Origin: Phoronis australis
Taxonomy: Eukaryota; Phoronida; Phoronidae
DNA: 48,961 bases
Assembly (NCBI GenBank): GCA_002633005.1
Contig: NMRA01000770.1
Coordinates: 96,163 to 145,123 of the forward strand
Direction of reading: 5' to 3'
The position numbers and the translations under genes are program-made. The notes below the pieces were generated by a model. That model was not told where the DNA came from. It searched no databases and worked only from the letters and a program-made list of their open reading frames with translations. Below are positions 1-11,500 of the stretch, in pieces. The stretch's first letter is position 1. Every line of letters starts with the position of its first letter.

Positions 1-1498
1 CCAGTTAGCGCGTTGCTGCTTTTCTCCGCTGTCTTGTGGCAACTGCTCGTGCCGTCGTCTTGGCTGCACTCGAAGAAGCCCATCGTGTTGCTATACGTGA
101 TGTCGTTCTCCGAAGCGAACACTTGAGACGCGTACTTGGCTATCGCCCAGTTGGGTGAACAGTCGAAATCTGACACGAAGGAATCGACGTTGTATCGAAT
201 GCAACTGTAATCAACAAAACGACACAATTCTTCAGAACCGCGAAATGCCTCGTTATTTTCCGAATATTTTGTCACCATATTTATAGAATTACAATAAGGG
301 GTAGATTTTCTTTGCTTATTACTGACAAAAACAGTTACAATCCGAAGAATACCGTTCGCCAGAAAAATGCCTTTGACAAGAAATGGATGCTGAATGTTAG
401 ACCTGAAGTTTTGTACTGGGCAACCTGCAGTTCGTGAGAAAAGAACAGTGTTGACGAGAAGTGCACTCGAAGCAGAACTGGAACTGGTGAAAATTTGTCC
501 GTAAGTAGAAGTCACGAACTTTAAAATTAGCGCGTAAGTGAAGAAAGACATATTGATCCGACGTTTCGGTTTATTACTTTGAAGCATTCTCAAGTAAACT
601 GTTCACATATTCAAACAGGCGACACAGGTGGAGAACAGACTGTACAGGTACACATCAAAATGCATTGTGAGGGGGGAGAGACCAGAAATCAAAACCCTCC
701 CCCTCGCAATGCATTTTGACCTGTACCATTACAGTGTGTTCACCAGCTGTGTCGCCTAGCTGTTGGAGTATGTGTACTGTTTCCTTGAGAATGGTTTACG
801 TAATAAACCGAAACGTCGGATCAATATGTCTTTATTCACTTATACGCTAATTTTAAAGTTCGTGCTTCTGTTTTGGCCGAAAACAAATATAAGTAATGCC
901 ATTTCGTAACTGAGTCGCACTGAGTTGTGTGTGTGACTGTTGACTAACTCCTGTAATTACTTTTAACTTTTAAGGTGTGTTACGTGCTGGTCTTGATCCT
1001 TCGGCGTGATGCACGTCCCGTGCACTTGTGGCAGAAATCGAACGTTGTTATCGAATGTTTGCGTCTTCAGAAAAAAAAATAAATTTCAAGGTATTAAATT
1101 CATGCAAAAAAGTTTGTTTCCACTCTCTGTTGAGGGTTTATCAGGTCCACCAGAGGACAAACATTTCTGATCTGCAGGTGCCAAAGACAAACTCTATTTC
1201 GGGGCAGTACACTGTTGATCTTAGCACGCCAACGATTTCCACCCCTTGTCGCCCCAAATTTACCGCATCATCGCCACCATTTTCACCGCGCCCGGTCGTT
1301 GCCCATTTCGCGCAGCAATGACCTCCACCCTCCGACGCATTTGGTTGGCCTTGTAAGTTGCGTATTTTTAAGTAGTAACCTGTACAATTGTCATTAACCG
1401 ATGTTGAAAATTTCTGAAACAGCGTATCAAGTATTTAAAGGCTTAATTCACTAGAAAATTCATGCAGTGGAATAATAATAATAATGATAATGATCATA

Positions 1499-1538
<40 letters not shown>

Positions 1539-1540
1539 TC

Positions 1541-1577
<37 letters not shown>

Positions 1578-1591
1578 TAATAATGATCATA

Positions 1592-1644
<53 letters not shown>

Positions 1645-4600
1645 TTCGAGCTCAATTTCTATTAAAAAGTTTGGTCCTCGGACCCACCTGGCCTCGCAGT
1701 AAATGTGGCGCGAACAATGCCCTAAATAAACGTCTTTAAAACAAACACTATTCACGAAGTTATAAAGTCATCGCGAAAATTGTTTTTGAAAACGAGATGT
1801 ATAGACTTTCAAGTCATTGTTGCAATACATTTTGAAACTGCGACGCGTAGCCTTGGAATATTCGGTTATCCCGCAGGTTGAAGTGGCCTCAAGGAAGAGA
1901 CCCTGTCGGAAAGTGACCCTTCTATACGAATGGGTATATCTTAAAAAGGAGTAACAATGATGATCTGGGGTCTCCCTCCCTCCGAGAGCTCCTTTTTCAG
2001 ATAAAAGAGTGCTGATGAAAACGGTGTAAGACCTTTCATGGATGCCATCATCGAACCCCTTTCAAATAGACCCGCTCTAAATATGAAAAGATAATATGTA
2101 ACGTCGCGTAGACTGAACAGGAAATGATTAAAGAATTGTATAGTTTCAAGAAACGAGAAAAGAGAGATGTACGATTCTATGCCAAAGAGGGTTTTTTAGA
2201 GAATAGCGGCTTTGAAAGTTATTTTCATGAATTCTGACTAAATTTGCTTTGGAATGTCTGCTATTATCAAGAAAACCCACTTTAATTTTCATGTTCATTT
2301 TAAAAAAGCATGTGATTTTATGATAAAGTGTTCATTCTTATGTGCAAGCAGACGATGCATGCTACAGAAAATTGAAGTGGTTTTCTCCTATAACAAAAAT
2401 GGCTCGTCCGGTGCCTTACATAGGCCTAAGGTAAGTGACGCTTACAAATTATTAGAGCGCATGTTCCCAGCACGACGTCCTAGGACACTGGTTGGACTTT
2501 ACAAACACCCACTTACGCCTGTACGCCGTTGATGTAGTTGTAACCCACGTGACAACCGATCGGCTGCCGACCAAGATGGGCACACAAGTTGCGGTAGTCG
2601 AGACACCAGTCGGCGGAATCGGAACGTCCACTCTTCGGAATTCTCACCTTTAAGAATACGATGGACTTATTTCCCACGATATAGGTCTCCTCCATTCGTT
2701 GGATTTCGAACGCCGTGTTGTTCAGTGTTAGGCCTGAATATAGAAAGATAATCATATCGTTGGCGACTCGTACGTCTCGGAATTCAGTACCGGTGCACAT
2801 TGTGCTTTTAGCGAACCTCAAACCCAAGGGTCATTTTGTGAAAAATCGCGCAAGTCTGGCCTTATCCAGCTGTATGACGGTAGTAGACACGTCTTTGCGA
2901 AAGCGATGTTACTTTTTTGCAATTGTGAAACGATTGCTAGGCCTACTAACGCAAGCATGACTGAAGTTCACATTCATGCTGAACCCCGCCTTCGTGAACA
3001 ACGTGCATCAGTGCTGTAGCGGGGCGTAAGCGCACGTAGGCGCAGCCAATCACCTTTTGGCATTTGTACGTAGCACCTTCGCACCGTAAGTTACGTTCAG
3101 TGCTCATGGTAATATGGTGGGCTTTCGGCGCCTACTTCTAACTTTACCACTACGACACTGACGTGCATGAATTGTTTACAAATAACACCGTTTTAGCTAA
3201 GACCAGGGGCCCGTTCCAAGAAAACAGACTTAGCTAGGACAAATCTTAAACGTAAATTAGCAACTTATTTTAAGTTTGATTAAAGTTTTTGACTGAAGTT
3301 TTGTCTTAAGTTTGACGTAACTTACCAGATGTGGAAGTTTCAAAGTTTGGAGGTTGAGTAAAAAAAAAAAACGAAATTAAGTTGATTTCTAGGTACGGGC
3401 CCCAGTCTTACGGTGTCTAATAAGTGTGGGCGCAGGTAACACTGAGAAAATAAAACTGTGAAAATCAGTGTTGTGTGTCGTGCATCCAAACGGTTGCAAC
3501 AGCGGTCTTCTTTGTCAAGAACAGAAACTGTTTCCGAAAAATGCCCGCGTCTGGCTTACTTCGAAATATGGTGTTTCACAAATGACAGACAGACTGAAAG
3601 ATTTAGACACCACTTTGGCAGGAGGGGCTAAGCCGCTATGGAAATTGGAATATTTAAGCAAAAAAAAAAAGAAACGGAAAACAATGGGGTGAATTTAGCA
3701 TACTCGTTACAGTGTATTTGAGATTTCATCGAAGGAAATCTGTTCAGTATACTATTGATGACATATTCCAATGATTGTACCTTTTTGCTAAATTTTAATT
3801 GAAAGACACGATCACATTTCGCAATGGCAAATTGTTGCAAAGTAAAAATATATTTCTACTGGCTTCCTGCAGTTACAGTTTATAATCTTGTATATAGATC
3901 ACTAAATACACAGACATGTTGAAACTTAATATGGTCCCAAAACTCTTACTTCCATTGAAAGGCTCCGCCCATGGCGAGGCTGTGGTGGCGACTGTCGTGG
4001 GTGGCGCGGAACAGTTGAGTAGCAGCGCTTGAAGGTGGTCTCGTCCTTTCTGGAAATGTGAAAGACATGTTGCGGGTCCAGGATGTTACAAAGAGGAGTA
4101 CTACTCGTTTATTTCGTAAGCTAATCTATATGTACTAAGCCCACCACTAATGACTACCAAAATTGATCTTTGTTCGAGGATCCTTCCTCGCCAGTCGTGA
4201 CGCGAATCTCTCACCTGTTTGATTTATCATCTCCTCATAAAGGACAGACAAGATGAGCTGCAAAAAAGTGCGTGGTTTACTAGCTTAATAATGGTGAAAC
4301 ATATATCTACTAATGGCACCTTCCAGTAGAAATTCAGTTTTCAGGAGGGAGACCGGAAACGTATCTCTGCCTTCAATTCAAGGAGATGATAAATGAATGG
4401 GGCAAAACATGAGCGGCGCAGACCTAAAGACAGTGTGCGTGTGGGGGGGTGCACCGCCCATAGACCGTGGGCTCCGGAGCCCTGAAAAAATGGGGGCTAT
4501 TGCGTTCCCTATTCAAAACAAAATTTCTGACTAAAATGTGTCACTGTGATGTCTTAAACTTTAAACGGTGTTAGGGCGTACAGGTGAATGACCTCGCAAT

Positions 4601-5398
4601 GTAATGTTACTGTTGAGGGACAGCATCGGATGCTCTAGCCCACTATCATCCCATCCACAGAGCTGACTAAAAGCGGTTCAGTGTTAGAAGTGTAACCCCC
4701 CCGGTTCAATGATGAACGTCTTGGTGAACCCGTTATAACTTTCCCCGTAATGCTCATATTTCAAAGTAGAAATTTTGCCCTCCGTCGTTCCCGACAGCGC
4801 TTCTTCCCATTTGTTGGGATACGGGCATTTTTTCACGAGTTTCAACCCTTTTCTTGCTGCGCACTGCGTTTCCCTTTTGAATCGCAGTTCTGATGACTGG
4901 CACGTGCTTGGTACAAACCGAACTACGACAGGTACAAGAACAGTTTACGCCCATTTCCTGTCAGTGGGGGGTGGGGGACGGGGTGGAGTGGAAGCGAGCC
5001 CTCCTCTGCTCCCAGATTCCTGTGTCTATGTGTATGTTTCGATTCCAAACCATTTCTTTGACACAAAGTCTATCTAGTAGGCCTATAGGTTCATTCGGGC
5101 AGTAGATTGGGTAAATTTACATGATTTTATATTTGATGTCAATTCCTACCTCAGCGAGCTCGATCTCCAACTTTATCAACAAGTCACTTGAACGCCGTCC
5201 TATCCACTTGGGGAAGTCAACGGCGACACTCTCTTTAGAACACTTGGCAGCAACTCTGTGCTTCAGCTGTTCAAGTTCTTTGTGGAGTTGGTCACGCTTG
5301 TCTTTCAGAGACAGCGCATGCCCATATAAAGGTAAACAGAAAAAGGCGAAGATCGCGAGCGTGCTCGGCATTGTTCTTAGCAACAGCCTGTGCCACAT
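1..5398 (-). CDS. Secreted Cys-containing protein, paralogue A (partial, 4 exons)
   Basis: Spliced gene on the minus strand: exon 1 5398-5150, exon 2 4049-3950, exon 3 2733-2517, exon 4 204-1 and onward off the window. All introns are GT-AG, with phases 0, 1 and 2, and the frame stays open for about 256 codons. Exon 1 opens with a signal peptide (hydrophobic run TLAIFAFFCLPLYGHA; Met1 or Met10 could start), then a charged Lys/Glu helix. Exon 3 carries the core WCLDYRNLC...GC. Exon 4 starts CIRYN and holds three more Cys (DC, EC, SC). N-glycosylation sequons are NCS, NGS and NNT. It lies head to head with its paralogue at 6381/7988-13465; the exon 2-3 and 3-4 junctions have the same phases and aligned positions in both. 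I do not recognise a named family. Secretion is inferred from the signal peptide. Confidence 0.75.
513..864. repeat. 352-bp near-perfect inverted repeat (foldback element)
   Basis: The left arm starts CACGAACTTTAAAATTAGCG and the right arm is its reverse complement ending at 864. Pairing continues with few mismatches to a centre near 690, including a G-rich/C-rich stretch next to the loop. Both arms contain the segment CCGAAACGTCGGATCAATAT, a motif seen at ends of some retroelements. It lies in the last visible intron of paralogue A. A foldback or MITE-like insertion is the simplest reading. Confidence 0.8.
1471..1644. repeat. (AAT)n microsatellite
   Basis: About 58 trinucleotide units, mostly AAT, broken by ATGATC and AGT variants spaced every 40-60 bases. 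The long Asn-only, Ile-only and Met/Ile frames across it are artefacts. Confidence 0.95.
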
Positions 5399-6380
5399 AC
5401 GTATACCACGTTAAGTATGTCATGATAACACAGTCTGGGAACACACAGGTTTGTTTTTCAAATTTCAAAATTTCCCATATTATAATTAAACGCCATTAAG
5501 AATTAATTGGGGGTCATTTCAATGGTGAAAAAAAAGATTTCTGGGGCTAAAATGAAAACAAGGAGAGACCTAGTCTCGCCCATTTTTTACAGTCATGATA
5601 TACTCCCCTCAGTAAAACCCCTTGTACATAATGCATAATTTACCAACTGTCCAAGTGCTTAGCTGTCAGAGGTGAACTATTCATCGAATAGCTTAAGGTT
5701 TAAACATTACCTCACCATTCGTTCCTGAATTCGGGGGAATTTATCGACCGGCGCTGCTGTCGAATACATTTGTTTACATTCGTCAGGGAAATATAGATCA
5801 CGTGACACTCTTCACAATTAATAATAGCCGCGGTCATAAGACCGCTTACTTCAGTCTGTAAAATTTACGTTTGAAGAAAGAAATAGACGTATTTCTTGGA
5901 AATGTTCAAAACCGTGTGAAAACTCGTGAAATCTCAAACACTATTACAGTATTTTTCCTGAGACTATAAATCACTACCCCTTGGGCCTATGCTAATTAGG
6001 TGCACGCGCATAAACTGCCTTCTCAAATGTAATTTGAAGCAAAGTTGACTCATCCGTTACCAAACGGAAGCCGTTGACGTCGGTGTATTCTGCTCAAACA
6101 GCTTCAGTTGATTTCTTTAATTTTAATCTCGATCCTCAATTTATGACCTCAAATTTTATATGTCTTTTTCACTTTTCTTAACACAGGTACAATTATTACG
6201 ATATGTAGATGACTGACTACATATCATACCAGCGACGTAACCGTGCTGTGATGGAGTGGAGATACCAAGATAAGCGTGTGAAGCAACAGAGAGGCACATC
6301 AAGACGGGTGCCTCTGACGGCGTAAACCGAAAAAAATCCTTCTATCTGGCTTTAGTGTCGTACCTGTTTCACTAATAAAT
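5399..6380. promoter_or_regulatory. Shared intergenic region between divergent paralogues
   Basis: About 0.98 kb separates the start of paralogue A (minus, 5398) from the first copy of the paralogue B start (plus, 6381), so the two genes may share regulatory sequence. No convincing TATA box could be fixed for either gene. The right two thirds belongs to the 1227-bp duplication. Confidence 0.35.
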
Positions 6381-6940
6381 ATGGCGGCGACCACCTACCT
6401 CCCCGTGGTTGTCGGCCTCATCAGTCTCGGCTGTGCTCAAGTGTCTATAGACGACGTCAACGCCAGATTACATTCGTTTCAAATCTTCGTGATGGTTAGC
6501 AAGCTGATGAATGAATGCAGGCCATACTTGCTGTCCACCAGCCCCACAACGGCGCCCATTCCGGGAACTCTCCAGCGCAAGAGCCTACCTTTAGATTTGA
6601 GCTTAAAGGTGAGGTCCCCGTGATATGTTTAAAACCTATTGTTAAATCAAAAATAAGAATTGGTTGAATTGAATTCTATGTGGTTACTTTCCTTTCCTGA
6701 AAGTAAAATTCAGAGAAATGAAACTTACAGTTTCCTCAATTTAGAACAAAATATGGCGGAACTTTGAAATTGTGTTTTCAGAAAAATGTTCTGAGTCAAT
6801 AAAAATAAACATGAAGAAAATTTTACTTCACCATTAGCACAGTTTATACTTTTACACCTGTCATCAACAAAGAAATGATAAAGCTTCGAGCGCTGTTAAA
6901 GCTACGAGCGATTGAGAAATGGAAACGTGACTGTTTTGGC
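5714..6940. repeat. 1227-bp direct duplication, copy 1
   Basis: Matches 7321-8547 nearly base for base with a net offset of 1607; small substitutions and compensating indels are scattered throughout. It contains the intergenic promoter side, the 5' leader, the signal-peptide exon and about 330 bp of intron of paralogue B. The 379 bp between the copies is unique. Confidence 0.9.
6381..6608 (+). CDS. Second copy of paralogue B signal-peptide exon
   Basis: 76 codons ending in the same phase-0 donor (AAG|GTGAGG) as the exon at 7988. The peptide differs at only two sites (Leu/Phe at position 16 and Ser/Asn at position 68). No other coding exon lies between it and the second copy, so it is either an alternative first exon with its own promoter or one allele of a single locus kept twice by the assembler. 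In both copies the start codon sits inside AATATGGCGGC, which fits the YY1-type motif often found at metazoan gene starts. Confidence 0.6.
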
Positions 6941-7320
6941 CAATGAGCTATATACATAGAGATGACACGACAATACTCGCAAGCCAGACAGCGCGTGACA
7001 CGCGGTCCGCCATATTGATGATGGACGATTTGTAAACAAAAGCACGGTGGCCTTATGGAAGCCGGGCAATTTTTAGAATAAAATTTGAAATTTTGAATAC
7101 TAAAGAGGTTTTAAAATGTTGGTAACATAAAGCAACGTAAATACGTGACCCTTGCGTTGCTTAAACGGTCATGATAAGGCCGAGAAAAAAATAATTTCCC
7201 AATTATTTGACCGTGAATAGCTGCCGTTATGCCCTGGGATCTCTTGCCAGTTTACGAATTGCAGCGCATATACTTTATAATAGTTTAAAAATACCTCGAT
7301 GACTTTCATAATAGCCACAN

Positions 7321-8547
7321 ACCATTCGTTCCTGAATTCTGGGGAATTCATCGACCGGCGCTGCTGCCGAATACATTTGTTTACATTCGTCAGGGAAATA
7401 TAGATCACGTGACACTCTTCACAATTAATAATAGCCGCGGTCATAAGACCGCTTACTTCAGTCTGTAAAATTTACGTTTGAAGAAAGAAATAGACGTATT
7501 TCTTGGAAATGTTCAAAACCGTGTGAAAACTCGTGAAATCTCGAACACTATTACAGTATTTTTCCTGAGACTATAAATCACTACCCCTTGGGCCTATACT
7601 AATTAGGTGCACGAGCGTAAACTGCCTTCTCAAATGTTGATTTGAAGCAAAGTTGACTCATCCGTTACCAAACGGAAGACGTTGACGTTGGTGTATTCTG
7701 CTCAAACAGCTTTAGTTGATTTCTTTAATTTTAAGCTCGATCCTCCATTTATGACCTCAAATCTTATATGTCGTTTTCACTTTTCTTAACACAGGTACAA
7801 TTAGTACTATATGTAGATGACTGACTACATATCATGCCAGCGACGTAACCGTGCTGTGATGGACTGGAGATACCACGATAAGCGTGTGAAGCAACAGAGA
7901 GGCACATCAAGACGGGTGCCTCTGACGGCGTAAACCGAAAAAATCCTTCTATCTGGCTGTAGTGTCCTGCCTGTTTCACTAATCAATATGGCGGCGACCA
8001 CCTACCTCCCCGTGGTTGTCGGCCTCATCAGTTTCGGCTGTGCTCAAGTGTCTATAGACGACGTCAACGCCAGATTACATTCGTTTCAAATCTTCGTGAT
8101 GGTTAGCAAGCTGATGAATGAATGCAGGCCATACTTGCTGTCCACCAGCCCCACAACGGCGCCAATTCCGGGAACTCTCCAGCGCAAGAACCTACCTTTA
8201 GATTTGAGCTTAAAGGTGAGGTCCCAGTGATATGTTTAAAAGCTATTGTTAAATCAAAAATGAGAATTGGTTGAATTGAATTCTATTTGGTTACTTTCCT
8301 TTCCTGAAAGTAAAATTCAGAGAAATGAAACTTACAGTTACCTCAATTTAGAACAAAATATGGCGGAATTTTGAAATTATGTTTTCAGAAAAATGTTCCG
8401 AGTCAATAATAATAAACATGAAGAAAACTTTACTTCACCATTAGCATAGTTTATACTTTTACACCTGTCATCAACAAAGAAATGATAAAGCTTCGAGCGC
8501 TGTTAAAGCTACGAGAGATTGAGAAATGGAAACGTGACTGTTTTGGC
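7321..8547. repeat. 1227-bp direct duplication, copy 2
   Basis: Second copy of 5714-6940. It begins at the base immediately after a lone N at 7320, which suggests a contig join rather than an ordinary ambiguous base. After 8547 the sequence continues uniquely into the intron leading to exon 2 at 9443. Confidence 0.9.
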
Positions 8548-11500
8548 AACAACGTTTGTGCGAATTTCAGGAAACTGTAACGTACTAGGAACTAGTCACT
8601 AGTGGTAACCCAAAATCGTGCGCATGAGCAGTTCGCGCTTGTAGACTTCATGTAACGCACTTTGTCATTCAAAAGTTCTCTTCCATTTGTTTCCTGAAGT
8701 TTGCATCCGGCCCAATGTTGTCGATTCTGAGTAACCCAGTGCAGTCACGAGTATCTAGATGCCTGTAAATAATTGTTGAAGTTGCCCCCATTTTCGGGGG
8801 GGGGGTGTAACCTTTACCGTACTACTGTGTTGCTGGAAATCATACTTGGAGCGGGAACTCTAAAATTTCGCGCAAAGTGAGCTTGCGACTTAGGCGGTAC
8901 TTGAAGGTCACGTGACTAAACAGCAGGGGTCGAGGGTGATTGACCTCGCAGATTTTACGAAGATAAAAAAGAACCTCCGTAAAACACGTTCAGGTAAGAA
9001 AATTGAGGTATTTTTATGGAGAGGCTACGAACAGCTGTTGACATGCTTTCTAAAATTACGCGTTTTATCCATGCTCTATTGTCGTCGATTATGTCACTTT
9101 TATAAAACTTAAGTAAAATTTTAGCATAATCTTTTACTAATTCTGCTTCCGGTGGAGGGGTCACTCCCAAACTACTCTGATTAAAAGTTTATATAAATAT
9201 ATTAAGCATACAGATATTTTAATACTATTTATGTTAATAATATTTGTACTTAAAAGGGGAGGGGCACACTGTCTTGCACATCAGCACATATTTTTGGTGA
9301 TACTGAACACGCGCTGTGAACATCCGGGCAATGGTCGAGCGTCTGGAAAAACTCAGCACTCTGATTTTCGTTTACAGTGCAACCAAAGAGAATATGGGTA
9401 CACACGCGATTTTGTTTGAATTAGAAGGAAAAATAATTACAGTTCAACGTCAGCGACGTTTCAGAGACGTTTCTTCAATACTACGTCCTACTTTTGACGA
9501 GCGCACTCTCCTTGGTGGCATTTCAGATAGAGCTGATGCAGCGTACTCTAGACGAATTGAAAAAAATATACATCGAATGCCACACAAAGCCCACGACAGA
9601 GATTCACAACGGTCGAAAAATAGTCACAGGACGTGAGTAGTTTATTTGATCTTAATGAAATTAAAAGAGAAAGGCGACGTGATTGACATTTGGCATTCAC
9701 CCCGGAAGACGCCAGCCACTGAGAGGTGTTTCCGGAAAGGTTTAGCACAAACAAAAACTGTTGACATTTTGGCTCTACGCTGTTTTTCCTGTTTCATCAT
9801 GAGCGAAACTTAGGGTGGGATGCGTTCTTTAAAGTGTAACTTGCAGGCTAATTCCTTATCTCCCTGTGATGCGCTTGGCCAAATTAGCTAGAAACACAAC
9901 TTACAGCGACGATGTGAATATGAAGCAGGTTAGAAATTGCCAAATGCTTTTAAGAACGAGTTTTGTGGTGAAAACGATCCTCAGAAAATCACTGAACCGT
10001 GTCCAGTAAGTATCATGACGTGGTGCTGAAGAATAACACTGCATCATGGTGCGAGCCTATGTGAGCAAGTTAGGTACGTTATTAGTACAAGGGTCACCTA
10101 TTTGCAGATTTTTTGTTTTCACATTTACAAGTTGTCAATGAGACAACTGCACATTGTTTAGGTTGTTACAATATCGCTGTCGTTTAGTTTCTGCATAGTC
10201 AGGAGCGTGCAAATGCACCTTTAAAGCCCCACAGAGCGCCAATTGCACTATGTCGTAAAGCACGGGTTTCAAGGCCAGGATACGGATAATCTCCACCTTC
10301 ACGTCCTGCAATAGTGTTGTGATTTACAGCGTCTTACTCGCTTTAAAATATTTATTCTCTTTCACGTAGGTTGTGAGTAAGACTACATTACGTCACATCG
10401 GGAACTGAAAGGACAAATATAGTATGAGTTATTTTACCATTTACTCGCCTGCAGGTCAGAGCATTATCTCTACCGGTTGAGAATTTTGCAGATAGCCTAG
10501 TTATGCCGATGGGTCAAACTTCTAATTGTCTATCAGATTCGCAGGTACATGTGTACTTTGCTGGCAACCAGGGCAGGCATGCAGTACTGACTAGTTCACC
10601 CTAGCCACAAAAATGGCAACCACTGCATCTGCAAATTTTCCTCGGTATTTTCAGCCTGGTCGTGGAATAACACGGGTTTCGAAGTCATTCGAAAGGTTTT
10701 GATCAAGCGGTTAGCCATCGACGCTCACAATAACGATATCTATCACAAGATATGGCTATTAGACGTCAGGGTCACGAGAAACATGTCTGTAGGCGACACC
10801 TGGTGTCACGATTATCAAACTCTGTGCAGCAACCTTGGCGGAATGAAGACTCTAGGGTGCTCGGAAAGTTACCACAAAGTGGAGGAGTACAAAACGTAAG
10901 GTTCTGCTGATACTTCACCAGACTCTTTTAGCACGTAGATGATGTCTAGCCGTTGCTGTCGTGGTGGTTTTCTGACGGTAGCCTATCCCCTCGGCGTTGC
11001 ACTAAATAAACCACATGATTGTGCTTTAAATCTGCCTTCTGACGTAACGTCATAAAGCTGACGATTTGACGTTGTTCTTCATTCAGTTTAGACGAGAGTT
11101 CTTGGTTTAAGAAGAACTGACACATCAAAGTTGCTTGCATATACTGAGCCTATTCCGTTGTTTCCTCCTGAATTCATATACAATTCAGCCTCTGGTACAT
11201 TCCTTTGGATATTTTCTAAATTCACTCGCTGGAATTAAAAAGTGCTCGACCTCATGAAAAACATTATATTGTACTATGCAACAGAAAGATTGTTTACAAT
11301 TTTCAATATCATTTTGAATAATTTATGCTTCTCTTTAAAATTTGAACCGGAAACTGCCACTGCTCATACACTCGTCAACATTACTCCAAAAATGGTTACC
11401 TTACATTCATTGACAGTGCACGCAATTCTTTTACATAAATGATGTAAAATTCATCAGTTAAAAAATTCCCATGGAGTTTTCCAGTTGCTCGCCGGTTACA

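Noticed and set aside
1435-1755. Poly-Ile, poly-Asn and Met/Ile open frames on both strands
   Set aside because: They are translations of the AAT microsatellite.
9316-9636. 106-residue open frame starting MNIRAMVERLEK
   Set aside because: It is a shadow of exon 2 of paralogue B; the other frame has matching splice phases and aligns with paralogue A.
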